From Arthrobacter sp. ISL-48 (GTDB lineage: Bacteria > Actinomycetota > Actinomycetes > Actinomycetales > Micrococcaceae), in assembly GCF_018613805.1 (NCBI RefSeq), contig NZ_JAGGPL010000003.1:868001-932000 (forward strand): DNA of 64,000 nucleotides. Reading direction: 5' to 3'. The notes under the pieces were generated by a model, which was given only the letters and a program-made list of their open reading frames with translations, had not been told where the DNA came from and did not search any database. Below are positions 55,848 to 63,920 of the stretch, piece by piece; positions within the stretch are counted from its first letter, which is position 1, and each line of letters begins with the position of its first letter. The translations under genes were made by a program, and so were the position numbers.

Positions 55848-57374
55848 ATGAAACTTTCAGAGCGCATCATGGCCGCCGAATCACGAACCCTGCCGGGAAA
55901 CCATCCCGCTCCCGTGACGCCCCCGTTCCCCACCGATAGCAGGCGGACAGATGTCCGGAGGAGTGAGTCCCGGATGGCAGGACTCCAGACCCCTGCCCAG
56001 CGGCCGGCGTCGAACGGCATGGTTCCGGCGGCCGACATCGTCGTAGCCGAGCCGTCTGAGGAGGCCCGGCCGAAAGCCCAGCAGCCCGTGGACGCCTTTG
56101 CCGCAATGAAGGAGCGCGCCGCCACAGCCTTGTTCGAACGGATGGGAGCCCGCTTCAGCGACTCCGCGATCACCGAACACGAGCTCAGGACTTCTGCCCG
56201 CGAGGAACTTACACGCATCATCGATACGGAACAGGTGCCATTGTCTGCCGAGGAGCGGACGCGTCTGGTGCAGGATATCGCAGACGACGTGCTCGGTTAC
56301 GGCCCATTGCAGCGTCTGCTAGACGATCCTGCGGTGACCGAGATCATGGTGAACCGCATGGACCAGATCTACGTAGAGCGCAAGGGACAGCTCACCCTTA
56401 CCGATTCCCGTTTCAGCTCGGAGGAGCACCTGCGGAAGGTCATCGAACGCATTGTGTCGAAAGTGGGCCGCCGTATTGATGAGTCCTCTCCCCTGGTGGA
56501 TGCCCGTCTGGAAGACGGCTCCCGGGTCAATGCCGTGATTCCGCCACTAGCCGTGGGTGGCTCTTCGCTCACCATCCGAAAGTTCAGCAAGGTGCCGCTG
56601 ACCGTGCGCAACCTCATTGACTTCGGGACGCTGACTCCGGAAATGGCCGAACTCCTCAATGCCTGCGTCAAGGCCAAGCTCAATATCATCGTCTCGGGCG
56701 GTACCGGAACGGGAAAGACCACTCTGCTGAATGTGCTCTCATCCTTCCTTCCGGCCAATGAGCGCATTGTCACGATTGAAGACGCTGTAGAACTCCAGAT
56801 CCAGCAGGAGCATGTGGTGAGGCTGGAAAGCCGCCCTCCCAACACAGAGGGCAAGGGCGAGGTGACCATCAGGGAGCTCCTCAGAAATTCGCTCCGTATG
56901 CGCCCCGACCGGATCGTTGTTGGAGAAGTCCGTGGCGGTGAGTCACTGGACATGCTCCAAGCCATGAACACCGGCCATGACGGGTCACTTTCCACCGTGC
57001 ACTCCAACTCGCCGCGCGACGCCGTGGCCCGCCTTGAGACCCTGGTACTCATGGCGGGGATGGACCTGCCGCTGCGGGCCATCCGCGAGCAAATTGCGTC
57101 CGCGGTGAACCTCATCATCCAAATCTCACGGTTGCGCGACGGCACCCGCCGGATTACCCACGTCACGGAAGTCCAGGGCATGGAAGGCGATATCGTCACA
57201 CTCCAGGATGCGTTTGTTTTCGACTACTCCGCCGGCGTGGATCAGCACGGGCGGTTCCTCGGTCGGCCAGTGGCAACGGGTATCCGTCCCCGCTTTATCG
57301 ACCGCTTCGAGGACCTGGGTATCCATGTTTCGCCCGGAGTCTTCGCCACCCCCACCGGTGCGGGAACAGGCTAG
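55848..57374 (+). CDS. cpaF: CpaF/TadA pilus assembly ATPase, second cluster
   Basis: This 508-residue secretion ATPase is strongly similar to the first-cluster copy: VLGYGPLQRLLDDPAVTEIMVN, SGGTGTGKTTLLNVLSSFLP (Walker A near residues 282-292), VTIEDAVELQ, RPDRIVVGEVRGGESLDM and TGHDGSLSTVHSNSPRDA. The N-terminal 80 residues are divergent and Pro/Arg-rich. The C-terminal half is the most conserved part between the two clusters. Confidence 0.95.
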   Translation: MKLSERIMAAESRTLPGNHPAPVTPPFPTDSRRTDVRRSESRMAGLQTPAQRPASNGMVPAADIVVAEPSEEARPKAQQPVDAFAAMKERAATALFERMGARFSDSAITEHELRTSAREELTRIIDTEQVPLSAEERTRLVQDIADDVLGYGPLQRLLDDPAVTEIMVNRMDQIYVERKGQLTLTDSRFSSEEHLRKVIERIVSKVGRRIDESSPLVDARLEDGSRVNAVIPPLAVGGSSLTIRKFSKVPLTVRNLIDFGTLTPEMAELLNACVKAKLNIIVSGGTGTGKTTLLNVLSSFLPANERIVTIEDAVELQIQQEHVVRLESRPPNTEGKGEVTIRELLRNSLRMRPDRIVVGEVRGGESLDMLQAMNTGHDGSLSTVHSNSPRDAVARLETLVLMAGMDLPLRAIREQIASAVNLIIQISRLRDGTRRITHVTEVQGMEGDIVTLQDAFVFDYSAGVDQHGRFLGRPVATGIRPRFIDRFEDLGIHVSPGVFATPTGAGTG

Positions 57375-57384
57375 GAAGCCTGCC

Positions 57385-58314
57385 ATGCTGACATTCGGAG
57401 CCCTCCTCCTTTTCCTGGCAGCCATCCTGCTGGGTGTGGCCCTGGTGATGCCACGGGCACCTCAGATTGCGGTGGACCGCCGGCGCCCATACGAGTCGGA
57501 ACCGCCGTCGCACCTGACGCGCCTGACGGGATCCACGGTCCGGGCCGTCGACCGGTTCATCGATTCGGGGAATGCCCGCCTGTTTAGCCGTGATGCGCTG
57601 GAAAACGCAGGAGTCAGGCTCAGCCAGGCGGAGTTCATCGTCCTGGTCATCGCCGGTGCCGTCGTGGGTGCCCTTCTGGGGCTGGTCATCGGCCTCCCTG
57701 TCCTTTCTGTCTTTCTCGTTGTCCTTGCGCCGTTCGCCGGGCATCTGGTCCTGTCCTTCCTGTCGGGGAAGCGGCGGTCCAAGTTCGATCAGCAACTAGG
57801 CGATACCCTGCAGTTGCTGGCCGGAGGCCTACGCGCCGGCCACAGCATCCTGAGGGCCATTGAGGCAGCAGCTGCCGAATCGCAAAGCCCGACGTCGGAA
57901 GAGATGCGGCGCGTAATCACGGAAACCAGCCTCGGACGCGATCTGCTGGCCTCATTAACCAATACGTCTGAACGCATGAAGAGCGAGGATTTCGTCTGGA
58001 TCGCCCAGGCCATCCAGATCAACCGCGAAGTCGGCGGCAACCTCGCTGACGTCCTTGACCAAGTCAACGAAACGATCCGCGAACGAGCCGAAATCAAGGG
58101 CCATATCAAGGCCCTTGCCGCAGAAGGGAAATTTTCCGCCTACATCCTGATCGCCATGCCGATCGGTATTGTGCTCATGCTTCTGGCCGTGAATCCCGGC
58201 TACATGGATGCGATGTTCACTGATCCGCTGGGCTGGATCATGATCGGCGCGTCCATGGTCATGATGACCATTGGCAGCCTCTGGATGCGCAAAATTATCG
58301 ATCTGAAGTTCTGA
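57385..58314 (+). CDS. tadB: TadB-like platform protein, second cluster
   Basis: This 309-residue T2SSF-family protein has an N-terminal TM (LTFGALLLFLAAILLGVALVM), a central TM pair, the cytosolic AGGLRAGHSILRAIEAAAAE and INREVGGNLADVLDQVNETIRER segments, and C-terminal TMs. The ATG at 57385 was chosen because the longer frame lies inside cpaF and the TM start matches the paralogue. Confidence 0.9.
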   Translation: MLTFGALLLFLAAILLGVALVMPRAPQIAVDRRRPYESEPPSHLTRLTGSTVRAVDRFIDSGNARLFSRDALENAGVRLSQAEFIVLVIAGAVVGALLGLVIGLPVLSVFLVVLAPFAGHLVLSFLSGKRRSKFDQQLGDTLQLLAGGLRAGHSILRAIEAAAAESQSPTSEEMRRVITETSLGRDLLASLTNTSERMKSEDFVWIAQAIQINREVGGNLADVLDQVNETIRERAEIKGHIKALAAEGKFSAYILIAMPIGIVLMLLAVNPGYMDAMFTDPLGWIMIGASMVMMTIGSLWMRKIIDLKF

Positions 58315-58321
58315 GGCCGCC

Positions 58322-59206
58322 ATGAATCCATTCGTCCTTTCCTCTCTCCTGCTAGTGTGCGTTCCGATCGGCTATCTTGCCTGGTCAGCCCTCTCTGTCG
58401 ACCGCAAGGCCCGAACGGCGACCCTGGAAATCCTGAACCGTGGCGGGCGCCCGGTTGAAGTGGTCGACAAGAGACAGACAGGCCTCCTGGACAGCATCGG
58501 CTATCGACTGACTCCGCCAGCGTATGTCCGGAAACTGGACAAGCTGCTCTCGCTGGCCGGCCGTCCCGGAGGGTGGCCCCTGGGTCGGATCCTGGCAGCG
58601 AAGCCCGTCCTCGGCCTGGTGGGAGCTTCACTGGGCCTGCTCATCGCCACGAGCAGCCCTCAACCCATCCTCAAACTCGCTGGTATTTTCGTCCTCTTCC
58701 TCGGCTACTTCATCCCGGATCTGCTCCTGTACAGCAAAGGACTGGAACGCCAGAAAGTCATCCAGTTGGAACTGGCCAACACCTTGGACCAAATGCTCAT
58801 CTCGGTAGAGGCCGGGCTGGGCTTCGAGGGCGCCATGGCCCGGGCGGGAGCGAACGGCAGGGGGCCTCTGGCCGAGGAACTGGTGCGGACGCTGCAGGAC
58901 ATGCACGTCGGGCGGAGCCGGCGGGAATCCTATCTGGCACTCGCCCAACGGACCAACCTCCCTGAACTCCGCAGCTTCGTTCAGGCCATTGTCCAGGCAG
59001 ATACCTACGGCATAGCAATCAGCAGGGTCCTCAGGGTTCAGGCAAAGGTGATGCGCGTGAAGCGGCGCCAGCGAGCCGAGGAAAAGGCCATGAAGCTTCC
59101 CGTGATGATCCTTTTCCCTCTGCTGTTCTTCATTTTTCCTGTGCTCTTTATCGCGATTCTCGGGCCGGCGGTAATCCACGCCGTTGCATCGTTCAGCGCC
59201 CAATAA
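58322..59206 (+). CDS. tadC: TadC-like platform protein, second cluster
   Basis: This 294-residue T2SSF-family protein has ELANTLDQMLISVEAGLGFEGAMARAG, VRTLQDMHVGRSRRESYLALAQR and the C-terminal TM segment MILFPLLFFIFPVLFIAILGPAVI. It is the last gene of the second tad operon. No obvious terminator follows within the next 90 bp. Confidence 0.9.
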   Translation: MNPFVLSSLLLVCVPIGYLAWSALSVDRKARTATLEILNRGGRPVEVVDKRQTGLLDSIGYRLTPPAYVRKLDKLLSLAGRPGGWPLGRILAAKPVLGLVGASLGLLIATSSPQPILKLAGIFVLFLGYFIPDLLLYSKGLERQKVIQLELANTLDQMLISVEAGLGFEGAMARAGANGRGPLAEELVRTLQDMHVGRSRRESYLALAQRTNLPELRSFVQAIVQADTYGIAISRVLRVQAKVMRVKRRQRAEEKAMKLPVMILFPLLFFIFPVLFIAILGPAVIHAVASFSAQ

Positions 59207-59283
59207 GAAAGAGCCGGTCCGCGAAATCCCGCAAGATTTCCACAGGATTTTCCTAAAGCTAACTTTTGAAAACAATTGGGAAG

Positions 59284-59289
59284 TACCCT
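59284..59289 (+). promoter_or_regulatory. -10 hexamer of a leaderless promoter (Hpt-like gene)
   Basis: TACCCT is followed by 6 nt and the ATG at 59296. No Shine-Dalgarno sequence is visible. Confidence 0.5.
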
Positions 59290-59295
59290 TGAACA

Positions 59296-59796
59296 ATGAG
59301 CATCCCACAGCCTGGCCCCAGCGGTGGAGGTGTCCCCGCGGACAACTCCCCAGCAGGGTCGCGTGCCAATGCGGATGGTGGAATGTTCCATGAGACAGAT
59401 GAACTTATCCCCCTGGTTGATGCCAGCATTCTTCAGGACTTGGAGCAGGAGCTGAACGGATCAGAACTCGCTGTCCGTTTTGCCCAGGATTATGCCGCGT
59501 TATGGGAGTTGCGTTACACCCGGCTGGCAGCCGCGGTGCAGAGCCAGGACCGGGCAGCTGCCCTTGACGCGATCATCAGCTTGAAGATTACGTCCAAGAT
59601 GATTGGTGGCCTTCGCCTGGCACGGCTGGCGGAGACTCTGGAGACCGTGATTCGCCAAGGCGATTTCGGCCGAGGCCAGGAACTTATGGAACGCGTTGCA
59701 GATCACGGCGACCGGACAGTCGAGGAGCTCCAGGTCAGCTACATTCATCCTGAGGAACGGCTAGGTAAGGAGCCGGACGCACCCCCGGGGTGCTAG
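59296..59796 (+). CDS. Hpt-domain-like protein lacking the phospho-accepting histidine
   Basis: This 166-residue protein has a disordered, Gly/Pro/Ser-rich first 40 residues. A four-helix Hpt-like domain follows (about 45-145; LVDASILQDLEQELNG, FAQDYAALWELRYTRLAAAVQSQD). The conserved AHxLKGxxxxxG helix reads DAIISLKITSKMIGG: the His position is Ile and the Gly after Lys is also Ile. It probably cannot carry phosphate and may bind a receiver or kinase domain as an adaptor. It lies between the second tad operon and a convergent response regulator gene. Confidence 0.7.
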   Translation: MSIPQPGPSGGGVPADNSPAGSRANADGGMFHETDELIPLVDASILQDLEQELNGSELAVRFAQDYAALWELRYTRLAAAVQSQDRAAALDAIISLKITSKMIGGLRLARLAETLETVIRQGDFGRGQELMERVADHGDRTVEELQVSYIHPEERLGKEPDAPPGC

Positions 59797-59808
59797 CTGC
59801 ACATGCTA

Positions 59809-60597
59809 CTAGCCCTGGGGATCCGATTTTTGCGGCGCCAGCCGATATCCGACCCCCCGAACCGTCTGAAGCCAACGTGGGGACAACGGGTCCTCCTGAA
59901 GCTTTCGCCGGAGGTTACCGATGTGAACTTCCACCGCCCGCTCATCGGCGTCACTGATGTAGGTGTCATCGTCGTAGAACTCGCCGCGGACTGCACGGAC
60001 CAGATCAGCCCTGGTAGAGACCGCGCCTCGGCCCTTCAGTAGTTGGTGCAAGAGATCAAATTCGCTTCGGGTGAGCTGCAGTTGTTCGCCGCGAACCACC
60101 ACCGAACGGGTCCGGGAATCAAGCATGAGTCCGTTGTGCCGCAGCACGCCGGCATCCGCTGGCGGCGCGGGGAACCCGGCAGGTGCCGCCCACGCTGCAG
60201 GAACCTGCAGCTGTCGACTGACCTCATGACGGGGCCTGCGCATCATGGCCGCCAGCCTTGCCCGGAGCTCCCGGGGCCTAAACGGCTTCGCAATGTAGTC
60301 GTCGGCACCCGCATTCAGCGCTGAGAGCAGATCCGGCTCCTCGGTCCTCCCAGTCAACATCACCACGTAGGCATCACTGAAATAGCGGATCCGCCGGAGC
60401 ACCTCAAACCCGTCAATGTCGGGAAGGCCTATGTCCAGAGTAACGACGTTTGCCTGCTTATCCCGTACAATCTCAACGCCTTCCCGCCCGCCCACCGCAG
60501 TGTGGACTTCAAAACCCGCCTGACTCAGCACACCCTCCAGGAGGTTGCGGATGTCGGCGTCATCTTCGATGACTACTGCTACTCCGAGATCGTTCAT
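59809..60597 (-). CDS. OmpR/PhoB-family response regulator
   Basis: This 262-residue regulator has a receiver domain with the acidic pocket EDD (11-13), phospho-acceptor Asp55 in VVTLDIGLPD, Thr82 and Lys104 (YIAKPF). A Pro/Ala-rich linker of about 30 residues (VPAAWAAPAGFPAPPADAG) leads to a winged-helix DNA-binding domain (LTRSEFDLLHQLLKGRG to VRGVGYRLAP). It is divergent to the histidine kinase gene, its likely partner, and 12 bp from the 3' end of the Hpt-like gene. A 21-bp direct repeat in the shared upstream region is a candidate binding site. Confidence 0.93.
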   Translation of the reverse strand: MNDLGVAVVIEDDADIRNLLEGVLSQAGFEVHTAVGGREGVEIVRDKQANVVTLDIGLPDIDGFEVLRRIRYFSDAYVVMLTGRTEEPDLLSALNAGADDYIAKPFRPRELRARLAAMMRRPRHEVSRQLQVPAAWAAPAGFPAPPADAGVLRHNGLMLDSRTRSVVVRGEQLQLTRSEFDLLHQLLKGRGAVSTRADLVRAVRGEFYDDDTYISDADERAVEVHIGNLRRKLQEDPLSPRWLQTVRGVGYRLAPQKSDPQG

Positions 60598-60705
60598 GTG
60601 GTACCCCTACGCCAGGTGAAAATGCCCCCATTAGCCCAGCGCCAATGCCATCTCCACTCCAACTGTCTCTACGCTACAAGCAAGGATGACAGATGACACG
60701 TGTTT

Positions 60706-60752
60706 TCTCCTTTGATCTGCCAAAGTTGTTATCTCCTTTGATCGGCCAAAGT
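60706..60752. repeat. 21-bp direct repeat, candidate response regulator operator
   Basis: TCTCCTTTGATCTGCCAAAGT (60706-60726) and TCTCCTTTGATCGGCCAAAG plus T (60732-60752) differ at one base, and their starts are 26 bp apart. Each contains a partial dyad CTTTG-N6-CAAAG. They lie between the divergent response regulator and histidine kinase genes. Confidence 0.9.
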
Positions 60753-60802
60753 CAATTATCATGACAGCAGGTGTACATTGGGGACCATGAGGGGGGAGCA
60801 CT

Positions 60803-60892
60803 GTGCGCTTCATTACATTCATTAAATCGCTCGGTTATTGGCCGCGGACGGAATTCGGTTCACCTACGAAGCTGGGCCGCAGGCATGGCTGA
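60803..60892 (+). CDS. Possible 29-residue leader peptide upstream of the histidine kinase
   Basis: A GTG codon 4 nt after a strong GGGGGGAG ribosome site opens a 29-codon frame (MRFITFIKSLGYWPRTEF and so on). Its TGA stop overlaps the kinase start as ATGGCTGA. The frame, ribosome site and overlap suggest translational coupling, but it is too short to prove as a gene. The reading frame of the kinase also stays open upstream. Confidence 0.4.
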   Translation: MRFITFIKSLGYWPRTEFGSPTKLGRRHG

Positions 60893-62564
60893 GCGGCTGG
60901 TTGATCGGCTTTCTGCGCGTGGAATGGGCCAGTTTTTCGGGGGGCACAATCTTCGCGCCCAAGTGACGCTGTGCCAACTACCGCTGACGTTGATCGTTAC
61001 TGCAATGGCCATAGCAACTCCCTTTGCATGGCCCACCCTGTTGGAAAGTCCCTTGTATATCGCCGGAATTGTCCTCCACGGTGTTTTGTTCGTGGCAGGC
61101 TTCCTCATCCCTTGGGATCGTTTCAGTCCGAGGTCCTACCTGGTCATCCCCTTGCTGGACCTGCTGGCCATAGGGCTTTCGCGCAATGGAGCCACGCCGC
61201 TTCTCGCGGGACTAACGACACTTGCGATCTTTCCGATCATCTGGCTCTCCGCATCAGGAATGCTGTCCCGTACCAGCATGGTTTTAAGTATTGCTGGGCC
61301 GCTTCTGATCATGATCCCATCGCTGTGGGGCAGGTTCCCTAACCTCACGCCTTCAGAAACTACTACCTTCGCCCTTTTCCCGCTCATGACGCTGGCAGTC
61401 TGCCTAGCAATACGTTTCGCGAGCGTGAACATGAGGACCCAGCAGCGGCAGTTGCAGAAAAAGGACGAGGAGTTGATCAGACTGTTGGCATCCAGCCGCG
61501 AACGGGAAAAGTTGCTGGCGACGGTCCTGGACGCCACCGACGTGGCGATTGCCGCCGTCGACCGTTCCGGGCACTACCTGGTGGCGAATAGCCGGCAGCG
61601 CATCTTCCGCCGGGCCACCGGAGCCGCGGACTCGACGCCCGGCAAAGGACACCAGCTCATTTTCGGGCAAGACAGGCAGACCCTCCTGCCGCCGGAGAAG
61701 AGACCTATCAGCAGGGCCATCGCCGGTGAGTCCTTCGCCGACTACCTCGTCTGGGCGGGCGAGGAACCCTCCCAGCGGGCGTTCTCCACCGCCGCACGTC
61801 CGCTGATCAGCGAGGACGGCCACCTGACCGGCGCCGTGGTGGTCTACAGCGACGTGACAGGCTGGGTGGAGGCGCTGGCCGCCAACGAGGAGCTCATTTC
61901 CAACGTCTCACACGAGTTTAAGACACCCCTGAACTCCATCCTGGGCAACGTGGACCTGGTGCTGGAAGACATTGCCTCCCTGTCCCCACTTTCCGCGCAG
62001 CGCCTTGAAGTGGTGCAGCGTAATTCTGAGAGGCTCCTGGCCCTGGTATCGGACCTGACTTTCTCGGCTTCGTCAGCACTCAAGGTTTATCCGAAGCAGA
62101 CGGACCTGGCGAGCCTTGTCGCGACCAGCATCGGCTCTGCGCGGGCCCAGGCGGACCAGTCCGCCATCTCGTTCGTTGCGGATGTTCCTTCGCCGCTATG
62201 GGCCTACGCCGATCCGCTGAGGATCGGCCAGGCGCTGGACAACCTGGTCTCGAATGCCATCAAGTACTCCCCCGAGGGTGGCGTAGTGAGCATCAGTGCT
62301 CAGGGAACCGCTGACTGGATCCAGTTACGGGTAAAGGACACGGGGATGGGAATGAGCCCCGAAGATTCCGCAAGAGTCTTCAAAAGGTTCTTCCGCACTG
62401 AATCGGCCCGTGATGCAGCCATCACTGGCGCAGGCTTGGGGCTGTCCATCACCAAAACCATCATTGAACGCCACGGCGGCGACATCTCTTGTGAAAGCCG
62501 CCCCGGGGAGGGCACCACTTTCACCCTGACGCTGCCGGCAGAGGGGCCTCCCCCATCGTTTTAG
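60885..62564 (+). CDS. Six-TM PAS-domain sensor histidine kinase
   Basis: This 559-residue membrane kinase has about six TM helices in the first 190 residues, such as VTLCQLPLTLIVTAMAIATPFAWP and LYIAGIVLHGVLFVAGFL. A coiled-coil (MRTQQRQLQKKDEELIRLLASSREREK) and a PAS domain (ATVLDATDVAIAAVDRSGHYLVAN) follow. HisKA has His343 in NVSHEFKTPLNS, and the ATPase domain has NLVSNAIKYSPEGG, KDTGMGM and GAGLGLSITKTI. The signal is unknown. ATG 60885 is preferred because it overlaps the putative leader stop; a GTG at 60771 in the same frame is the longer alternative. Confidence 0.88.
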   Translation: MAERLVDRLSARGMGQFFGGHNLRAQVTLCQLPLTLIVTAMAIATPFAWPTLLESPLYIAGIVLHGVLFVAGFLIPWDRFSPRSYLVIPLLDLLAIGLSRNGATPLLAGLTTLAIFPIIWLSASGMLSRTSMVLSIAGPLLIMIPSLWGRFPNLTPSETTTFALFPLMTLAVCLAIRFASVNMRTQQRQLQKKDEELIRLLASSREREKLLATVLDATDVAIAAVDRSGHYLVANSRQRIFRRATGAADSTPGKGHQLIFGQDRQTLLPPEKRPISRAIAGESFADYLVWAGEEPSQRAFSTAARPLISEDGHLTGAVVVYSDVTGWVEALAANEELISNVSHEFKTPLNSILGNVDLVLEDIASLSPLSAQRLEVVQRNSERLLALVSDLTFSASSALKVYPKQTDLASLVATSIGSARAQADQSAISFVADVPSPLWAYADPLRIGQALDNLVSNAIKYSPEGGVVSISAQGTADWIQLRVKDTGMGMSPEDSARVFKRFFRTESARDAAITGAGLGLSITKTIIERHGGDISCESRPGEGTTFTLTLPAEGPPPSF

Positions 62565-62572
62565 GCAGACCC

Positions 62573-62866
62573 TTACGCGAGAGGCTTTGTGGCCTTGCCG
62601 TCGAGCCAGAGGACGTTCGACGAGTCGCTGTGCGTTCCCCCGGTTCCGACATGCTTGCGGTCAATTTTCGGGCCCTTTTTGATGACATGGACGAGCGCCA
62701 TGGCGTGCCCACGGCCGAGCCCGTAGTCTTCCGTCAACCAATCAACAATGGTTCCGGCTTTGGTGGCCGGGTCATCAAAGCCCCGCTTCCGCGCCTGGTC
62801 AACAAGTTCTCTCGGGGTGAGACCTGTCTTGTCCTCAGCGGCGTCAAGATATGCCTGGAATGACAT
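62573..62866 (-). CDS. DUF4287 domain-containing small protein
   Basis: This 97-residue soluble protein begins MSFQAYLDAAEDKTGLTPRELV. It carries the DUF4287 pattern through KAGTIVDWLTEDYGLGRGHAMALVHVIKKGP, ending KHVGTGGTHSDSSNVLWLDGKATKPLA. The function of this family is not known. ATG 62866 has an AAAGG site 6 nt upstream; a longer open frame has no ribosome site. It converges with the histidine kinase gene 8 bp away. Confidence 0.8.
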   Translation of the reverse strand: MSFQAYLDAAEDKTGLTPRELVDQARKRGFDDPATKAGTIVDWLTEDYGLGRGHAMALVHVIKKGPKIDRKHVGTGGTHSDSSNVLWLDGKATKPLA

Positions 62867-62997
62867 TGTGTACCTTTCAGTGTTCAGCCGGTCGTCTGTT
62901 CGCCTGGCTCCCGCCAAATGTCCGGCAGTGCCTGCAGCCTAACCCTTACACAAGGGCTGAATCATGTCAGGACAATGCACGCCGGGACACCATTGAA

Positions 62998-63840
62998 CTA
63001 CTCCCGTACCGCCCGCGTCAGCTCGGCCCGCGCCAGCATCTCGCCCTCGGAAGGGTAGGCCACTTCCTCAAGTACCAGCGGGTGCGGCGCGGCGAGGATG
63101 GACTTGGCGTCCCGCTTCTTCGCCAGGAGCCGCTCGTGGAGCCAGCCCGGCTCCTCAATGCCCTCGCCCACGTACAGGGCCGAGCCAACCAGTGCCCGGA
63201 CCATGTTGTGGCAGAAGGCGTCTGCCTGGACAGTGGCCACAATGACGCCATCCTCCCCGCGTGCAAACTCAAAACGCTGGAGCTCCCGGATGGTGGTGGC
63301 CCCTTCCCGAGGCTTGCAGAAGGACAGGAAATTCTGCAGGCCCAGCAGGTGTGAGGCCCCTTCGTTGAGAAGATCCACGTCCAGCGGATTCTTGTGCCAC
63401 AGCGTGAAATAGCGCTCCAACGGATCCCAGAGGGCGGGACCGTCGGCGATCCGATAGCTGTAACGCCGCCACAGCGCGGAGAACCTGGCATCAAACCCCT
63501 CCGGGGCCACACTGACGAGATGAACCTCGATAGCCCCCGTCAGGTCACCGAGCCCCCGGCTGAGGGCCCCGCGCAGCCTGCGCAGCAGCGCGGCGGCGGG
63601 ATCCAGTTCCACTCCCCTGTTGAGCCCCAGCCACTCGACCTGCGTCAGGTCAAGGTGGACCACTTGGCCCCGTGCGTGCACACCGGCGTCTGTTCGCCCT
63701 GCCACGGTGACCCGGACGGGCCTGCGGACCAGCAGCTCCAATGCTGCCTCCAGGACGCCCTGGACCGTACGCCGTCCCGGCTGCAGGGCCCACCCGCTGA
63801 AAGGGCCGCCGTCGTACGACAAATCAAGCCGGATACGCAA
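62998..63840 (-). CDS. truA: tRNA pseudouridine(38-40) synthase TruA
   Basis: This 280-residue enzyme isomerises uridines 38-40 in the tRNA anticodon arm. It has the N-terminal RIRLDLSYDGGPFSGWALQPG, the catalytic Asp51 in VAGRTDAGVHARGQV, DARFSALWRRYSYRIADGP, and FCHNMVRALVGSALYVGEG. The only plausible start is TTG 63840, which lies in the T-run of the terminator that follows rplQ. The gene therefore seems to depend on read-through from the upstream ribosomal operon. Confidence 0.95.
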   Translation of the reverse strand: MRIRLDLSYDGGPFSGWALQPGRRTVQGVLEAALELLVRRPVRVTVAGRTDAGVHARGQVVHLDLTQVEWLGLNRGVELDPAAALLRRLRGALSRGLGDLTGAIEVHLVSVAPEGFDARFSALWRRYSYRIADGPALWDPLERYFTLWHKNPLDVDLLNEGASHLLGLQNFLSFCKPREGATTIRELQRFEFARGEDGVIVATVQADAFCHNMVRALVGSALYVGEGIEEPGWLHERLLAKKRDAKSILAAPHPLVLEEVAYPSEGEMLARAELTRAVRE

Positions 63841-63879
63841 AAACCCGCCACCCCCCTGTAACGGGGGCCGCGGGTTTTT
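63839..63879 (-). terminator. Terminator between rplQ and truA
   Basis: AAAAACCCG and CGGGTTTTT flank an inner CCCCC/GGGGG stem, giving a long GC-rich hairpin whose minus-strand exit is a T-run. The truA start codon falls at the end of this T-run. Confidence 0.8.
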
Positions 63880-63886
63880 GGTCGTT

Positions 63887-63904
63887 CATAGACTCAAGTC
63901 TATG
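63887..63904. other. Small perfect palindrome after rplQ
   Basis: CATAGACT-CA-AGTCTATG is an 8-bp perfect inverted repeat with a 2-nt centre, 16 bp downstream of the rplQ stop. It may be part of the mRNA 3' structure or a protein site. Confidence 0.6.
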
Positions 63905-63920
63905 CGAAGGAATCAGCGAA

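Noticed and set aside
60771..60884. An earlier GTG start for the histidine kinase.
   Set aside because: It lacks a ribosome site, while the ATG at 60885 is coupled to a leader frame with a strong one; kept only as an alternative.
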